From: RPQJ01 sp963706535
GTDB taxonomy: Bacteria; Pseudomonadota; Gammaproteobacteria; Steroidobacterales; Steroidobacteraceae
Direction of reading: 5' to 3'
Length of the DNA: 64,000 bases
Assembly: GCA_963706535.1 (NCBI GenBank)
Contig: CAVPMU010000005.1
Coordinates: 1-64,000 of the forward strand
The translations under genes were made by a program, and so were the position numbers. Below the pieces are notes generated by a model. That model had not been told where the DNA came from. It searched no databases and worked only from the letters and a program-made list of their open reading frames with translations. Of this stretch, positions 1 to 8,740 are shown piece by piece (within the stretch, counting starts at the first letter, position 1; every line of letters begins with the position of its first letter).

Positions 1-849
1 TACTCCTATGGGCAATCCGAGGAAATCCTCGGCCGTGCCCTTGAGGCGCGGCGTCATGATGTGGTGCTGGCCACCAAGGTGCGCGGCCGCATGAGCACCG
101 AGATCAATGACGTGGGGCTGAGCCGTCATCACCTGATTCGGAGCTGCGAGGCCAGCCTGCAGCGGCTGGGGACCGATTACATCGATCTCTACATCGTGCA
201 CAGCTTCGATTTCGCCACGCCGCTGGAAGAAACACTGGCGACACTGAACGACCTGGTGCGGCAAGGCAAGGTGCGTTACCTCGGCTGTTCCAATTTTGCC
301 GCCTGGCAACTCATGAAGGCGCTTGCACTCGCCGACAGGCATCATTGGGACAAGTTCGTTTCGCTCCAGGCGCTCTATTCTCTGGTCGCACGCGATGTCG
401 AAACCGAACTGGTGCCGCTGTGCCAGGATCAGGCGCTTGGTCTGACGCCCTGGTCACCGCTCGCGGGCGGCTTTCTGACCGGCAAGTTCCGTCGCGGCGA
501 AAAGGGTCCGGCCGATGCCCGTCGCAGCAAGGAACGGCACAACTTCATTCAGGTGGAGGAAGATAGAGGCTTCCGAATTCTGGACGAAGTTCAGCGCATT
601 GCGCAGGCGCACGGAGTGAGCGTTGCGCAAGTGGCACTCAACTATCTGTTGCGCAAACCGGCGGTGAGCTCCGTTCTGGTCGGTGCGACCAAACCGGAGC
701 AACTGCAGGACAACCTCAAGGCCACCAGTTGGTCCCTCGACGAAGCAGAAGTAAAAGCGCTCGATACGGTCAGCCAACCAGCGCGCCCTTATCCGCACTG
801 GATGCTGGATTTCACCCGCACGGATCGCTTGTCACCGCAAATGATGTGA
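1..849 (+). CDS. Aldo/keto reductase, 5' end cut by window
   Basis: NAD(P)H-dependent carbonyl reductase of the aldo/keto reductase superfamily, a soluble TIM barrel. The frame is open from base 1 (YSYGQSEEILGRAL) and runs into a GTG at position 61, which is internal to the protein rather than its start. Visible family segments are DYIDLYIVHSFD, the GCSNFAAWQL strand and the TPWSPLAGGFLTGKF segment near the cofactor site. The C-terminal part continues normally to the TGA at 849. The N-terminal strand with the catalytic Asp and Tyr lies outside the window. The subfamily (YajO/YhdN-like) is inferred from the SPLAGGFLTGK style; substrate unknown. Confidence 0.9.
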   Translation, partial: YSYGQSEEILGRALEARRHDVVLATKVRGRMSTEINDVGLSRHHLIRSCEASLQRLGTDYIDLYIVHSFDFATPLEETLATLNDLVRQGKVRYLGCSNFAAWQLMKALALADRHHWDKFVSLQALYSLVARDVETELVPLCQDQALGLTPWSPLAGGFLTGKFRRGEKGPADARRSKERHNFIQVEEDRGFRILDEVQRIAQAHGVSVAQVALNYLLRKPAVSSVLVGATKPEQLQDNLKATSWSLDEAEVKALDTVSQPARPYPHWMLDFTRTDRLSPQMM

Positions 850-871
850 GGTCATCGCACTATTCAGCTGC

Positions 872-886
872 GGCCTCCATGAGGCC
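872..886. promoter_or_regulatory. Short perfect palindrome before the MarR gene
   Basis: GGCCTC-CAT-GAGGCC, two perfect 6-base arms around a 3-base centre, lies 3 bases before the GTG start of the MarR-family gene. It could be an operator for that regulator or a hairpin ending the upstream gene. No T-tract follows, so a terminator is less likely. Function is not shown. Confidence 0.3.
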
Positions 887-889
887 ATT

Positions 890-1396
890 GTGAGAGACGA
901 GATGAAGGAACGGCGCACAACCCGGCCAGATCCGATCGATCTGGCCTCAAGCCCCGGGAAAGCGCAAACGGTCGTACTGGATGCACAATTGTGTTTTCCG
1001 CTCTATGCCGCTTCGCGCCTGTTGACGCGCCAATACCAGCCCTTGCTGGAACGATTCAGCCTGACCTGTCCGCAGTATGTGGTGCTGATGGTGTTGTGGG
1101 AGCGGGCGCCACGTACGGTGGGCGAGATCGGCGAGCGCGCCTTGCTCAATTCGAACACGCTGACGCCGCTGCTCAAGCGGCTCGAACAGCAGGGTGTGAT
1201 TACCCGCACACGCGATTCGGGCGATGAACGTGTCGTGATGATCGCCTTGACCGAGCAGGGCTGTGCGTTGAAATCGCAATGCGCCTGCATACCGACCAAG
1301 ATGCAGCAAAGGCTGGGCTTTGATCCCGACAAGGCGATCGCGCTAAAGCAGTTGCTGGACGAGTTCCTAAGGCATCTTCGGGAGCATGAGTTCTGA
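890..1396 (+). CDS. MarR-family regulator, OhrR-like
   Basis: Transcriptional regulator of the MarR/OhrR type, probably sensing organic peroxides. After a roughly 30-residue leader it carries the OhrR-like segment LCFPLYAASRLL, whose single Cys matches the peroxide-sensing Cys of OhrR. A winged helix follows (GEIGERALLNSNTLTPLLKR) with the wing basic pair in RDSGDERVV. The start may be the GTG at 890 or the ATG at 902. OhrR usually controls ohr, but no ohr gene is in view; the upstream aldo/keto reductase is a possible target. A second Cys pair (QCACIP) in the C-terminal helix region is unusual. Confidence 0.85.
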   Translation: MRDEMKERRTTRPDPIDLASSPGKAQTVVLDAQLCFPLYAASRLLTRQYQPLLERFSLTCPQYVVLMVLWERAPRTVGEIGERALLNSNTLTPLLKRLEQQGVITRTRDSGDERVVMIALTEQGCALKSQCACIPTKMQQRLGFDPDKAIALKQLLDEFLRHLREHEF

Positions 1397-1562
1397 TTAC
1401 CTTCCGTGACGACTGCAACGGAAGAATGGAAGGTGGGCTACTCCGAGTTGGCCGCCGTAGCATGCGATTACAGATTGCAGCGCCTCTTGGGTGATTCATT
1501 CAACTCTGCTCACGAGGGATGCGACTCGCCACCCTCTCGGCGGCACCCGACGATCCACCAGC

Positions 1563-1706
1563 GAGACGCTGCCGCAAGTGCACCAACTGGTCATTGAATT
1601 GCGTGACCTGACCGGTTCATTGCAGCGCGCCAGCAGTGAGCTGGAACAGAACCCAGGCGCGTTGCTGCACGGCAAGCCCGCAGCGAAGCGCGGACCCGGG
1701 GAATGA
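1563..1706 (+). pseudogene. Relic of MCE-family (MlaD/PqiB-like) protein, C-terminal tail only
   Basis: About 47 codons ending at the TGA at 1704 match the tail of MCE-domain lipid-transport proteins: a LPQVHQLVIELRDLTGSL helix, then SSELEQNPGALLHGK and a final GPGE. In intact systems this tail follows an MCE domain of over 250 residues. Here nothing upstream in this frame resembles one, so the gene has lost its body. The stop overlaps the next start (ATGA at 1703), as in intact MCE-lipoprotein operons. I infer a decayed intermembrane lipid transport operon. Confidence 0.6.
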
Positions 1707-1966
1707 TTCCGCCGGTTGACGTGATCCTGACGGCAGTCCACCGAGCGAACATGAACAGACAAAAGCGCATGCCCCACTGGATACTCCTGACTCTGGCATC
1801 CGCCATGCTGCTCGCCGGCTGTACCGGCCTGCGGGCTGCTCGAGTGGATAGCCTTTACCTCCACGTGTTCGATGCACGACCGGCTGGCGACATCCTGGGC
1901 ATCGTGGCGCCGGGATCGGTGATGTTCGATTTCGCCGCAGCGCGCTTGCGTTGGCGGGTCGGCTGA
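1703..1966 (+). pseudogene. Truncated ABC-transport auxiliary lipoprotein (PqiC-like)
   Basis: From the Met at 1751 there is a lipoprotein signal: basic start MNRQKRMPH, a hydrophobic stretch, and lipobox LLAGC. A short mature start (TGLRAARVDSLYLHVFDARPA) resembles auxiliary lipoproteins that accompany MCE transporters. After about 50 residues similarity stops and the frame ends at 1966, while the family is normally near 200 residues. It overlaps the MCE relic by ATGA, supporting a common origin. A short functional lipoprotein cannot be excluded, but decay is more likely. Confidence 0.5.
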
Positions 1967-1977
1967 GGAAAGCTTCG

Positions 1978-3165
1978 ATGGAGCAAGACCGCAAAGCGAA
2001 CAGCGCCCCCCGGGCATCGAGGGCCATGGCCGCCCTGCTATCCGTTTTTTTCCTGCTCTATGGCGGGATACAGGTGTACGCCTTTGCCAAGGTTGATGCC
2101 GCTCTGGGTCTGGCGCCGGTCGGACGCCTCGCCATCGCTGCCTGGATGGTGCTGATGACGTTGCTGCCGCTCATCCTCTGGTGGCTGGAGAAACACGAGC
2201 CGCATGCGCTGGTCCGCATCGGCGCGTGGGTGGGTTATACCTGGATGGGGTTCATCTTCCTGTTCTTCTGGATCGCGCTGGCATTCGACGTGCTCGGGCT
2301 GTTGGCAGGCTATGCCGGCGCGGAGCCGTATTGGCATCCCGGCGCCATGCCGTTCACGGATTCCTCCCTCTTTTACGCCGCCACGGACCTGGCGTTGGGC
2401 GCGACCGTGTATGGCCATTTCGAGGCGCGTGCGATCCGCGTGGAGCGCATCCGCCTGCGCACGGCGAAGCTGCCGGCCGCCTTCGGCCGGGTGAAGATCA
2501 TCCAGATATCCGATGTACACCTCGGCGCGCTGGTCGGCGCGCGCCGGCTGCGCCGGATCGTGGCACGCATACAGGCGCTCGATCCCGATCTGCTGGTCTC
2601 GACCGGCGACCTGGTCGATGGCCAGGCGGATCATCTGGACGGGCTGACCCGGCTGTTCCAGGAATTGCGTCCGCGCTTCGGCAAGTTTGCCGTGACCGGC
2701 AACCACGAGTTCTTTGTCGGGGCCGACCAGGCGCTCGGTTTCACGGCGCGCGCCGGTTTCACCGTGCTGCGCGGCGAGGCCGCATCGATCGCGGGTGTGC
2801 TAACGATCGCCGGCGTGGACGATCCGGCCGGGAGATGGATGGGTGTGCCCGTCCTTGCCGACGAGCAAGCACTGCTGTCGGCACTGCCGCGCGAGCACTT
2901 TACGCTGTTGCTCAAACACCAGCCGGTAGTGGACCGCAACAGCCTGGGGCTTTTCGACTTGCAGCTTTCCGGCCACACGCACGGCGGGCAGATATTTCCC
3001 TTCGGCTTGTTGGTGCGCTTGGCCTATCGGATGAGCAGCGGCCTCACGCCGCTCACACCTCACGGCCACCTGTACGTGAGCCGCGGCGCCGGCACCTGGG
3101 GGCCGCCGCTGCGGGTGTTGGCGCCGCCAGAGATTACGCTATTCGAGATTGAATCGGACGGCTAG
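1978..3165 (+). CDS. Membrane-anchored metallophosphoesterase
   Basis: Predicted membrane protein with about four hydrophobic segments in its first 145 residues, then a calcineurin-like phosphoesterase domain. All metal-binding blocks are present: ISDVHLG near residue 177, STGDLVDG, VTGNHEFF, LLKHQP and SGHTHGGQ. The layout resembles the YkuE/YaeI group, some of which act on lipid phosphates such as UDP-diacylglucosamine. I chose the ATG at 1978 because GAGGAAAG precedes it; an upstream TTG at 1951 overlaps the lipoprotein relic. Substrate is not predictable from sequence. Confidence 0.85.
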   Translation: MEQDRKANSAPRASRAMAALLSVFFLLYGGIQVYAFAKVDAALGLAPVGRLAIAAWMVLMTLLPLILWWLEKHEPHALVRIGAWVGYTWMGFIFLFFWIALAFDVLGLLAGYAGAEPYWHPGAMPFTDSSLFYAATDLALGATVYGHFEARAIRVERIRLRTAKLPAAFGRVKIIQISDVHLGALVGARRLRRIVARIQALDPDLLVSTGDLVDGQADHLDGLTRLFQELRPRFGKFAVTGNHEFFVGADQALGFTARAGFTVLRGEAASIAGVLTIAGVDDPAGRWMGVPVLADEQALLSALPREHFTLLLKHQPVVDRNSLGLFDLQLSGHTHGGQIFPFGLLVRLAYRMSSGLTPLTPHGHLYVSRGAGTWGPPLRVLAPPEITLFEIESDG

Positions 3166-3219
3166 TGCTCATCGGTTGCGCTGTAGCTTGGGTATCAAGA
3201 TACGACCCGGCCAACGGGG

Positions 3220-4020
3220 TCACAGACTTGCGACCGACCCGCCGTCGACGCGGTAGTTGGCGCCGGTGACGAATGAGGCAGCCGCCGAGGCGAGGAACAC
3301 CACCACCGCCGCCACTTCGACCGGATCGGCGGGCCGGCCGAGTACGATGTTAGGGCGCAGTTCCTCGAGAAATGCCGCCGTGGCTTCCTCGGCGCTCACG
3401 CCGCGCGCCTGTGCCTGTTCGCGCAGCATTCCCTCGACGATCTCGGTTCGCGTCATGGCGGGCGAGACCGCGTTCACGAGAATGCCGTCGCGCGCGTAGG
3501 CCTTGGAGAGGCTCTTGGTGAGGTTGATGATCGCGGCCTTGGCGGCGTTGTAGTGCGGCATGAAGGGATCGGGCTGAATGCCGGACTCCGAGGCGATATT
3601 GACGATCCGCCCATGGCGCTGGCTCTGCATGGCGGGCAGCACCACGCGCGTCATGCGCACCGCCGACATCAGGTTGAGATGCAGGATTTCGAGCCACTGT
3701 TCGTCGCTGATCTCGTGGAACGCGGCGAAGCGGCCCACGCCGCCGACGTTGTTGACCAACACGTGGACCGTCCCGAATCGTTCGAGCGCGGCTTGGGCGA
3801 CGCGCTCGGCTTCGGCGGCTTTCGTGAGATCGGCGGGGACGGCAAGCACCTCCGTTCCACCCTGTGCCAGGGAGCTGGCGACAGCATCGAGCGCCTCGCG
3901 CCCGCGCGCGCAAAGCACGAGACGGCAGCGCTCGGCCGCGAACGCCTGGGCGATCGCGCGCCCGATACCCCGGCTTGCGCCGCTCACCAGCACCACCTTG
4001 CCTTCGAGATCGAGATTCAT
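3220..4020 (-). CDS. SDR family oxidoreductase
   Basis: Short-chain dehydrogenase/reductase of 266 residues, the classical family length. It has the NAD(P)-binding GASRGIGRA motif near residue 14, the NNVG motif, the catalytic Ser in NIASES and YNAAK as the YxxxK pair. The end FVTGANYRVDGG is the usual FabG-like closing segment. It is convergent with the metallophosphoesterase on its left. The substrate is unknown; it resembles 3-ketoacyl reductase-like members without an adjacent fatty-acid gene. Confidence 0.9.
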   Translation of the reverse strand: MNLDLEGKVVLVSGASRGIGRAIAQAFAAERCRLVLCARGREALDAVASSLAQGGTEVLAVPADLTKAAEAERVAQAALERFGTVHVLVNNVGGVGRFAAFHEISDEQWLEILHLNLMSAVRMTRVVLPAMQSQRHGRIVNIASESGIQPDPFMPHYNAAKAAIINLTKSLSKAYARDGILVNAVSPAMTRTEIVEGMLREQAQARGVSAEEATAAFLEELRPNIVLGRPADPVEVAAVVVFLASAAASFVTGANYRVDGGSVASL

Positions 4021-4122
4021 GACGGTTCTCGTTTTTTGCTGTTTGCGAAGGACGGCGAAGCTTGTCCGATGGGCGAAAAAAGATTGATGCTCGGATCGGA
4101 TGAGGTACTCATAGCTGACTCC

Positions 4123-4689
4123 TTATTGTTCGACGGCTTCAACCGGGATGGTCAGCGTCACTTCGTCGCTCACATAGGGTGCGTGTTTACCCATGTTGAA
4201 ATCGGAACGCTTGATCGTAGTGGTGGCATTGGCGCCGCACGCATGCTTCTCGAGCATGGGATGGGGCATGCACAGGAAGGAGGTCAACGCCAGCGTTACC
4301 GGCCGGATCATGCCCTTGACGGTGAGGTCGCCTTCCACTGCGACCGGCTTGTCGCCGTCGAATTTCATGCGGCTGGACTTGAAGGTGATGGTCGGGTACT
4401 TGGCTGTATCGAAAAAATCCTCGCCCTGGATGTGCTCATTGAAGAGTGCGTAACCGGTATTTACGGATTTCGCGTCAATGGCCACATCCACCGACCCGCT
4501 CTTTGCGGCGCGATCCAGCGTAATCGTACCCGTAGTCGTATCAAAACGGCTGAGCTGAGTGGAAAAGCCAAAGTGGCTGTATTCGAAACGAGGTTTGGTG
4601 TGATTGGTGTCAATAACGTAGGTTTCCGGGGCGGCATGAGCGACAGATGCCAGTGAGGCTGCAAAGGTCAGGGCAACTAGTTTTTTCAT
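4123..4689 (-). CDS. YceI family periplasmic protein
   Basis: Secreted lipocalin-like YceI-domain protein that binds isoprenoid-type lipids in characterised members. A clear signal peptide starts MKKLVALTF and ends near AHAAPETY. The mature part carries YVIDTNHTKPRFEYSHFGFS, GTITLDR and the later SFLCMPHPMLEKHACG block, typical of the family. The start at 4689 is supported by GGAGGAAACC just before it; a longer reading from 4710 is less likely. Its start overlaps the end of the DODA-like relic by a few bases, so it may be read from the same leftward operon. Confidence 0.9.
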   Translation of the reverse strand: MKKLVALTFAASLASVAHAAPETYVIDTNHTKPRFEYSHFGFSTQLSRFDTTTGTITLDRAAKSGSVDVAIDAKSVNTGYALFNEHIQGEDFFDTAKYPTITFKSSRMKFDGDKPVAVEGDLTVKGMIRPVTLALTSFLCMPHPMLEKHACGANATTTIKRSDFNMGKHAPYVSDEVTLTIPVEAVEQ

Positions 4690-5081
4690 GGTTTCCTCCT
4701 GTTGTGGCAAGTGTTGCCGGAGCCGATGATCGGCACGCTTTCATCGCGCAGCGGCGCCAGCGCCCGCCCCGCCGCCCCCGGTAGTTCTGCCACGCGTTCT
4801 GCCAGCGAGGGTGCCCCGGGCGCGGGCCAGGTGAGTTGGTAGGTCTGCGGTGGAAAACCGCCAAAGTCGAAAAGCAACGGCGGCGCGGCGTGCCGCTGCA
4901 CGGGGAAGCCTGGCGCCTCCAAGTGGGCAGAGATCACCAGCAGGGCGCGTGGCCGCTCGGGCACGGTCAACGGCACCCCTGCCAGGAAGGCGCGATGCCG
5001 CGCCCAGGCGTCCGGCGGGTCCCGGTCCATGAAGAAGCAGGGCCCGCCGCCGCGGGGGATGAACAGCGCCGGCTGGCGCAT
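4686..5081 (-). pseudogene. Internally deleted DODA/LigB-type extradiol dioxygenase
   Basis: The first 95 residues match 4,5-DOPA dioxygenase-like enzymes (GGGPCFFMD, LLVISAHLE, PPQTYQLTWPAPGAP). The protein then jumps from AELPGAAG directly to RALAPLRDE...PIIGSGNTCHN, so the roughly 50-60 residues normally between are gone, and it stops soon after HN. At 131 residues it is half the family length. The metal-binding His of the family HGGGP motif is Arg here (PRGGGP). I conclude it is inactive. Its ATG overlaps the TGA of the neighbouring ene-reductase, so it was once the third gene of a GST-OYE-DODA operon. Confidence 0.7.
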
Positions 5082-6145
5082 CAGAACTCCGTATAGCCCT
5101 TGGCATCCGGCGTGTAGAGGGTGGCGGGATCGGCGGGCATGAGTTCGCCGCCCTTCTTCAGCTTTTGCACCAGGTCCGGGTTGGCGATGAATGGACGCCC
5201 GAAGGCCACGAGGTCACCCTTGCCGGCGACGAGATCGGCCTCGGCGCGCGCGGCGTCATAGCCGCCGGACAGGATGTAGCGGCCCTTGAAGGCTGTGCGC
5301 AGCCTGGCTTTCAGTTCATCGCCGACCGGCGGTGCGCCCATGGAACTGTGATCGACCATGTGGATATGGACGAGACCGATGTCGTTGAGCGCGACGATCA
5401 GGCGCAGATACAGGGCGTCCATGTCCGCATCCGGCGCCATGCCGTTGAACACGCCATGGGGTGAGATGCGCATGCCGACCCGCTCCGCGCCGATCGCCGC
5501 CGCGGCAGCGCGCGCCACCTGCACCGCGAAACGGATGCGGTTTTCGATCGAGCCTCCCCAACGGTCGCTGCGCCGGTTGGACGCGGTGTTGAGGAACTGG
5601 TCGATCAGGTAGCCGTTCGCCCCATGCAGTTCGACGCCGTCGAAGCCGGCGCCGATGGCGTTCTTGCAGGCCGCCACGTATTCCCGGATTGCCTCCCCGA
5701 TGTCGTCCTCTGTCATCTCGGCGGGCACGGGATGCGGCCGCATCCCATCGCTGTCCGTCCACATTTCGCCCGGCGCGGCGATGGCCGAGGGCGCGAGGAT
5801 ACGTGCCGTGGCCGGCAGGTTGGCCGCATGTCCAACCCGCCCGGTGTGCATGAGCTGCACGAAGATGCGGCCGCCGGCGGAATGCACGGCGTCCGTCACC
5901 TTGCGCCAACCGGCGACTTGCGCCTGGGCGTATATGCCCGGGACGCGCGCATAGCCCAGGCCGTTGGGCGACGGCGAGGTGCCCTCGGTGATGATGAGCC
6001 CGGCCTCGGCGCGCAGGTGGTAGTACTTGACCATCAAGTCGTTCGGCACGTTGCCCAGCGCCCGCGAGCGGGTCATAGGCGCCATCACGACGCGGTTGGG
6101 CAGGGTCAGGGGGCCGAGTTGGACAGGGGTGAACAGCGTTGTCAT
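5081..6145 (-). CDS. nemA: Old Yellow Enzyme family ene-reductase (NemA-like)
   Basis: FMN-dependent alkene reductase of 354 residues acting on activated C=C bonds or nitro esters. It carries LPNRVVMAPMTRSRA near residue 17, the QLMHTGRVGH segment, the FDGVELHGANGYLIDQFL block with substrate-binding His/Asn, and the closing FGRPFIANPDLV phosphate-binding segment. The ATG at 6145 starts right after the GST stop, and its TGA overlaps the DODA relic start, so the three form a leftward operon. Regulation by the divergent HxlR gene is likely. Confidence 0.9.
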   Translation of the reverse strand: MTTLFTPVQLGPLTLPNRVVMAPMTRSRALGNVPNDLMVKYYHLRAEAGLIITEGTSPSPNGLGYARVPGIYAQAQVAGWRKVTDAVHSAGGRIFVQLMHTGRVGHAANLPATARILAPSAIAAPGEMWTDSDGMRPHPVPAEMTEDDIGEAIREYVAACKNAIGAGFDGVELHGANGYLIDQFLNTASNRRSDRWGGSIENRIRFAVQVARAAAAAIGAERVGMRISPHGVFNGMAPDADMDALYLRLIVALNDIGLVHIHMVDHSSMGAPPVGDELKARLRTAFKGRYILSGGYDAARAEADLVAGKGDLVAFGRPFIANPDLVQKLKKGGELMPADPATLYTPDAKGYTEF

Positions 6146-6147
6146 CG

Positions 6148-6786
6148 TCAATTTCCTTGGGTCGAGACGGGAATCGAACTCTCGGCCGCCAGCGCGGCCT
6201 GGACTGCCGGGCGGGCGGCCACTCGGCCGAGATAGGCGGTGAGCACAGGGAAGGGCGAGAGGTCGAGGCCGACATATTTGCCCCAGCCCAGCACGGTGAA
6301 GAGATAGGCATCCACCACCGTGAAAGACTTGCCCATCGCGTAGGCCTTGTCCCCAAGCAGCCGCTCGGCATGCCCGATGCGATCCACGAGCCGCGACTTC
6401 ATGGTTGCCTTCACGTCGTCAGTCAGCTTGGGGTTGAATAGCGCGCCGAAGCCTTTGTGCAATTCCGTGGAGATGAAGTTGAGCCATTCCATCAGCCGGT
6501 AGCGTGCCAGCGTGCCTGCCGGAGGTGCCAGGTGCTTCTCGGGAACACGATCGGCGAGGTACTGAACGATGGCCGGGCCTTCCGTGAGCACGGTCCCGTC
6601 TTCGAGCTGCAAGGCCGGGATATAGCCCAGGGGGTTGATCGCCTTGTAGTCGGCGCCGGTTTCGGTGAGCGAGCTTTGGAGATCGACGCGCTCGAGCGCG
6701 AAATCAAGTCCACCTTCACGCAGGACGATGTGGGGCGAAAGCGAGCATGCGCCGGGGCTGAAATAGAGCTTCACGAAGTCCCTCAT
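6148..6786 (-). CDS. gstA: Glutathione S-transferase, beta-class-like
   Basis: Cytosolic glutathione transferase of 212 residues. The N-terminal thioredoxin-like domain has YFSPGACSLSPHIVLRE, with the Cys and Ser expected in beta-class enzymes, then NPLGYIPAL (cis-Pro loop) and LTEGPAIVQYLAD for glutathione binding. The helical domain has FTVVDAYLFTVLGW. It is the first gene of the GST-ene-reductase operon and lies opposite an HxlR regulator, suggesting an electrophile-induced detoxification unit. Confidence 0.9.
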   Translation of the reverse strand: MRDFVKLYFSPGACSLSPHIVLREGGLDFALERVDLQSSLTETGADYKAINPLGYIPALQLEDGTVLTEGPAIVQYLADRVPEKHLAPPAGTLARYRLMEWLNFISTELHKGFGALFNPKLTDDVKATMKSRLVDRIGHAERLLGDKAYAMGKSFTVVDAYLFTVLGWGKYVGLDLSPFPVLTAYLGRVAARPAVQAALAAESSIPVSTQGN

Positions 6787-6821
6787 GGTTTACTTACGGA
6801 GCCTGGTCTTGTAAAGTAACC
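6787..6821. promoter_or_regulatory. Imperfect inverted repeat, candidate HxlR operator
   Basis: GGTTTACTTAC at 6787 and GTAAAGTAACC at 6811 form an imperfect inverted repeat in the 92-base gap between the divergent gst and hxlR genes. Known HxlR-family operators are AT-rich repeats containing GTAAGTAA-like halves, which fits. The left arm touches the GST start codon, so binding would block the GST operon. This is an inference from position and symmetry. Confidence 0.5.
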
Positions 6822-6878
6822 ACCAGCCTGAAACAAGAGGGCACCCGCGCCACCCATGGTTCCTTCGCGAGAACCTCC

Positions 6879-7295
6879 ATGACCCCAAACGACTTGCTTC
6901 CCGTTGCCGCTTCGGCCGCCCCCGACCAGGTACCGCTGGCAGCCGGCCACCGCAGTTGTCCGGTGCGCGACGTGCTCGACCGACTAGGCGACAAGTGGTC
7001 GACGCTGATCCTGGTCACCCTGTCGCAGGGCCCGCAGCGATTTAACGCGCTGGCCCGTGCCGTGCCAGACATCTCGCGCCGGATGCTGACCGAGACGCTG
7101 CGTCATCTCGAACGCGACGGTCTCGTGTGGCGCGAGGTCACGCCATCGACACCGCCGTCCGTACGCTACGGGCTGACCCCGCTCGGCACTTCGCTGATGC
7201 CGCCGCTGACCGAACTCATCGCCTGGGCCGAACGCCACCAGCCCGGGATCGCGGCCGCCCGCGCCCGATTCGAGCGAAGCACGGGGAGCGGCTGA
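6879..7295 (+). CDS. HxlR-family transcriptional regulator
   Basis: Winged-helix regulator of 138 residues. The family hallmark is CPVRDVLDRLGDKWSTLIL, with Cys near residue 27 that in HxlR/YodB-type proteins senses electrophiles. RFNALARAVPDISRRMLTETLRHLERDGLV is the recognition helix and wing, and YGLTPLGTSL the usual end. It is divergent from the GST/ene-reductase operon, which it probably controls in response to quinones or other electrophiles. Confidence 0.9.
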   Translation: MTPNDLLPVAASAAPDQVPLAAGHRSCPVRDVLDRLGDKWSTLILVTLSQGPQRFNALARAVPDISRRMLTETLRHLERDGLVWREVTPSTPPSVRYGLTPLGTSLMPPLTELIAWAERHQPGIAAARARFERSTGSG

Positions 7296-7639
7296 ACGGA
7301 CCACGGTCACGGACGAGCAGCAGCCCGACTTTGACAGTTGGTGAGCACATGGCGGGGTCCGAGCAGGACCGAGGTGCAGTGATTTTCAGCGAGTTACGTG
7401 TGCGAGGCGGGCATTCTGGCCGAAAACACCCAGGAGCCTGTCGGATTGGACTCATCGCCGATCAAGCGCAACGCGGATGACGCGTTGAGGTTGTGGGGTC
7501 ATGACTGTTCTTGCGGGTAATCGGCGAATCAGGCGGGCAGGCGAGCTTTGAGTTCGTTGAGACATTGCACGCGAAGACATTCCCAGTCCGCAGCACTGTT
7601 CTGACGGCGGCGCAGAAAATGTCGTAGGAGGAAGCAGTG
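7296..7639 (+). other. Intergenic gap without a recognisable gene
   Basis: These 344 bases separate hxlR from the thioesterase pair. No frame on either strand gives a convincing protein. The only clear signal is the ribosome binding site AGGAGG at about 7626 in front of the thioesterase start. An AGCCTGTCGG string at 7436 recurs near 40941, next to a transposase relic, but it is too short to define an element. Confidence 0.5.
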
Positions 7640-8110
7640 ATGAACGAGAGCGCGGGTCGGGATCCATGGGCCTCTGTCACGGCCATACCGTTCGGCCGTG
7701 AACTCGGCATAGCGCTGGTCTCCGCCTCGGAAGCGGGCTGCGTGCTGCGTCTGCCGTACCGCGCAGAGCTCGTCGGCAACACGGACAACGGCGCACTGCA
7801 TGTGGGCGCGTTATTTTCGCTGGCCGATTCCGCATTCGGACTCGCTGTCCTGCGCAAGGCCGGTGCGGCGCGCGGCTTCGCCACGCTCGATCTGCGCATC
7901 GATCACCTGCGCCGCTCAGGGTCCGGCCGGGACGCGTTCTGTGAAGCGGACTGTTACAAGGTCACCCGCGACCTTGCCTTCGTCCGTGGCGTGCTGCATG
8001 AGGGGGACCCGGCCACCCCGCTGGCTACCGCGGTGGGAATATTCGTCTTCACCGGAGTCGGCATGCCGGACGGACGCCGCGTCGACCGGCGAGGCGGGGC
8101 GTCCGCATGA
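7640..8110 (+). CDS. PaaI-type hotdog thioesterase (first of pair)
   Basis: Hotdog-fold acyl-CoA thioesterase-like protein of about 156 residues. LVGNTDNGALHVGALFSLADSAFG is the active-site helix region of the family, with Asn-Gly-x-His-Gly-like spacing altered to NGALHVGALF. FATLDLRIDHLRRSG is the central strand. I prefer the ATG at 7640 to the GTG at 7637 because of AGGAGG upstream. It overlaps the next thioesterase by ATGA, so the two are translationally coupled and may form a heteromer. Substrate unknown. Confidence 0.75.
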   Translation: MNESAGRDPWASVTAIPFGRELGIALVSASEAGCVLRLPYRAELVGNTDNGALHVGALFSLADSAFGLAVLRKAGAARGFATLDLRIDHLRRSGSGRDAFCEADCYKVTRDLAFVRGVLHEGDPATPLATAVGIFVFTGVGMPDGRRVDRRGGASA

Positions 8111-8541
8111 AGTTCGCCGATACCATCCGCGCAGCGCGCGAGGCCGACGACTGGTCGCTGCTGGTCGCAGCGATTCCGTTCGCGGCTTTCCTCGGGCTGC
8201 GCATCGAGGTGCAGGACTACGGCGCCACCTGTGTCCTGCCTGCGCAGGGGCGTCTGGTCGGCAACCCGTTGCTGCCAGCGTTGCACGGCGGTGCCATTGC
8301 GGGTTTCATGGAGTGCGCAGCGATCCTCTACCTGCTCCGGCACCGCGACTCGGCGGATTTGCCCAAGACCGTGGATTTCAGTGTGGATTACCTCCGTAGC
8401 GGCAAGTTGCTCGACACTTTCGCCGCCGTGCAGGTGGTCAAGGCCGGCGCGCTGGTCGCCCACATCCGGGTCGAGGCGTGGCAAACGGATCCAGCCAGGC
8501 CCATCGCGACGGGCCACGGAAACTTCCTGCTGCAGCCTTGA
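8107..8541 (+). CDS. PaaI-type hotdog thioesterase (second of pair)
   Basis: Second hotdog-fold thioesterase-like protein, 144 residues, starting with ATGA over the stop of the first. It has LVGNPLLPALHGGAIAGFME, the typical HGG active-site helix, and TVDFSVDYLRSGKL as the central strand. Paired hotdog genes of this kind are common in fatty acid or aromatic catabolism, but no such pathway genes adjoin. The next sequence to the right is insertion-sequence debris. Confidence 0.8.
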   Translation: MKFADTIRAAREADDWSLLVAAIPFAAFLGLRIEVQDYGATCVLPAQGRLVGNPLLPALHGGAIAGFMECAAILYLLRHRDSADLPKTVDFSVDYLRSGKLLDTFAAVQVVKAGALVAHIRVEAWQTDPARPIATGHGNFLLQP

Positions 8542-8740
8542 CGATGGCGCCGCGAAGGCGGCGCGCCTCAAGCGCTGGCACGTACGCTGCTGATTCGAGC
8601 CATACCCGGGTCACCTCCAGAAATGGAGTTCTTGGCACGCCAAGTCCGTTCAGCCGGGCATTTGGCGTCAGTCCTTAATCTTACTATGTCAGTAATATCA
8701 TGGCATTATCCGCGCTTCTTCGTCTGCTGGGTGAAGAAGC

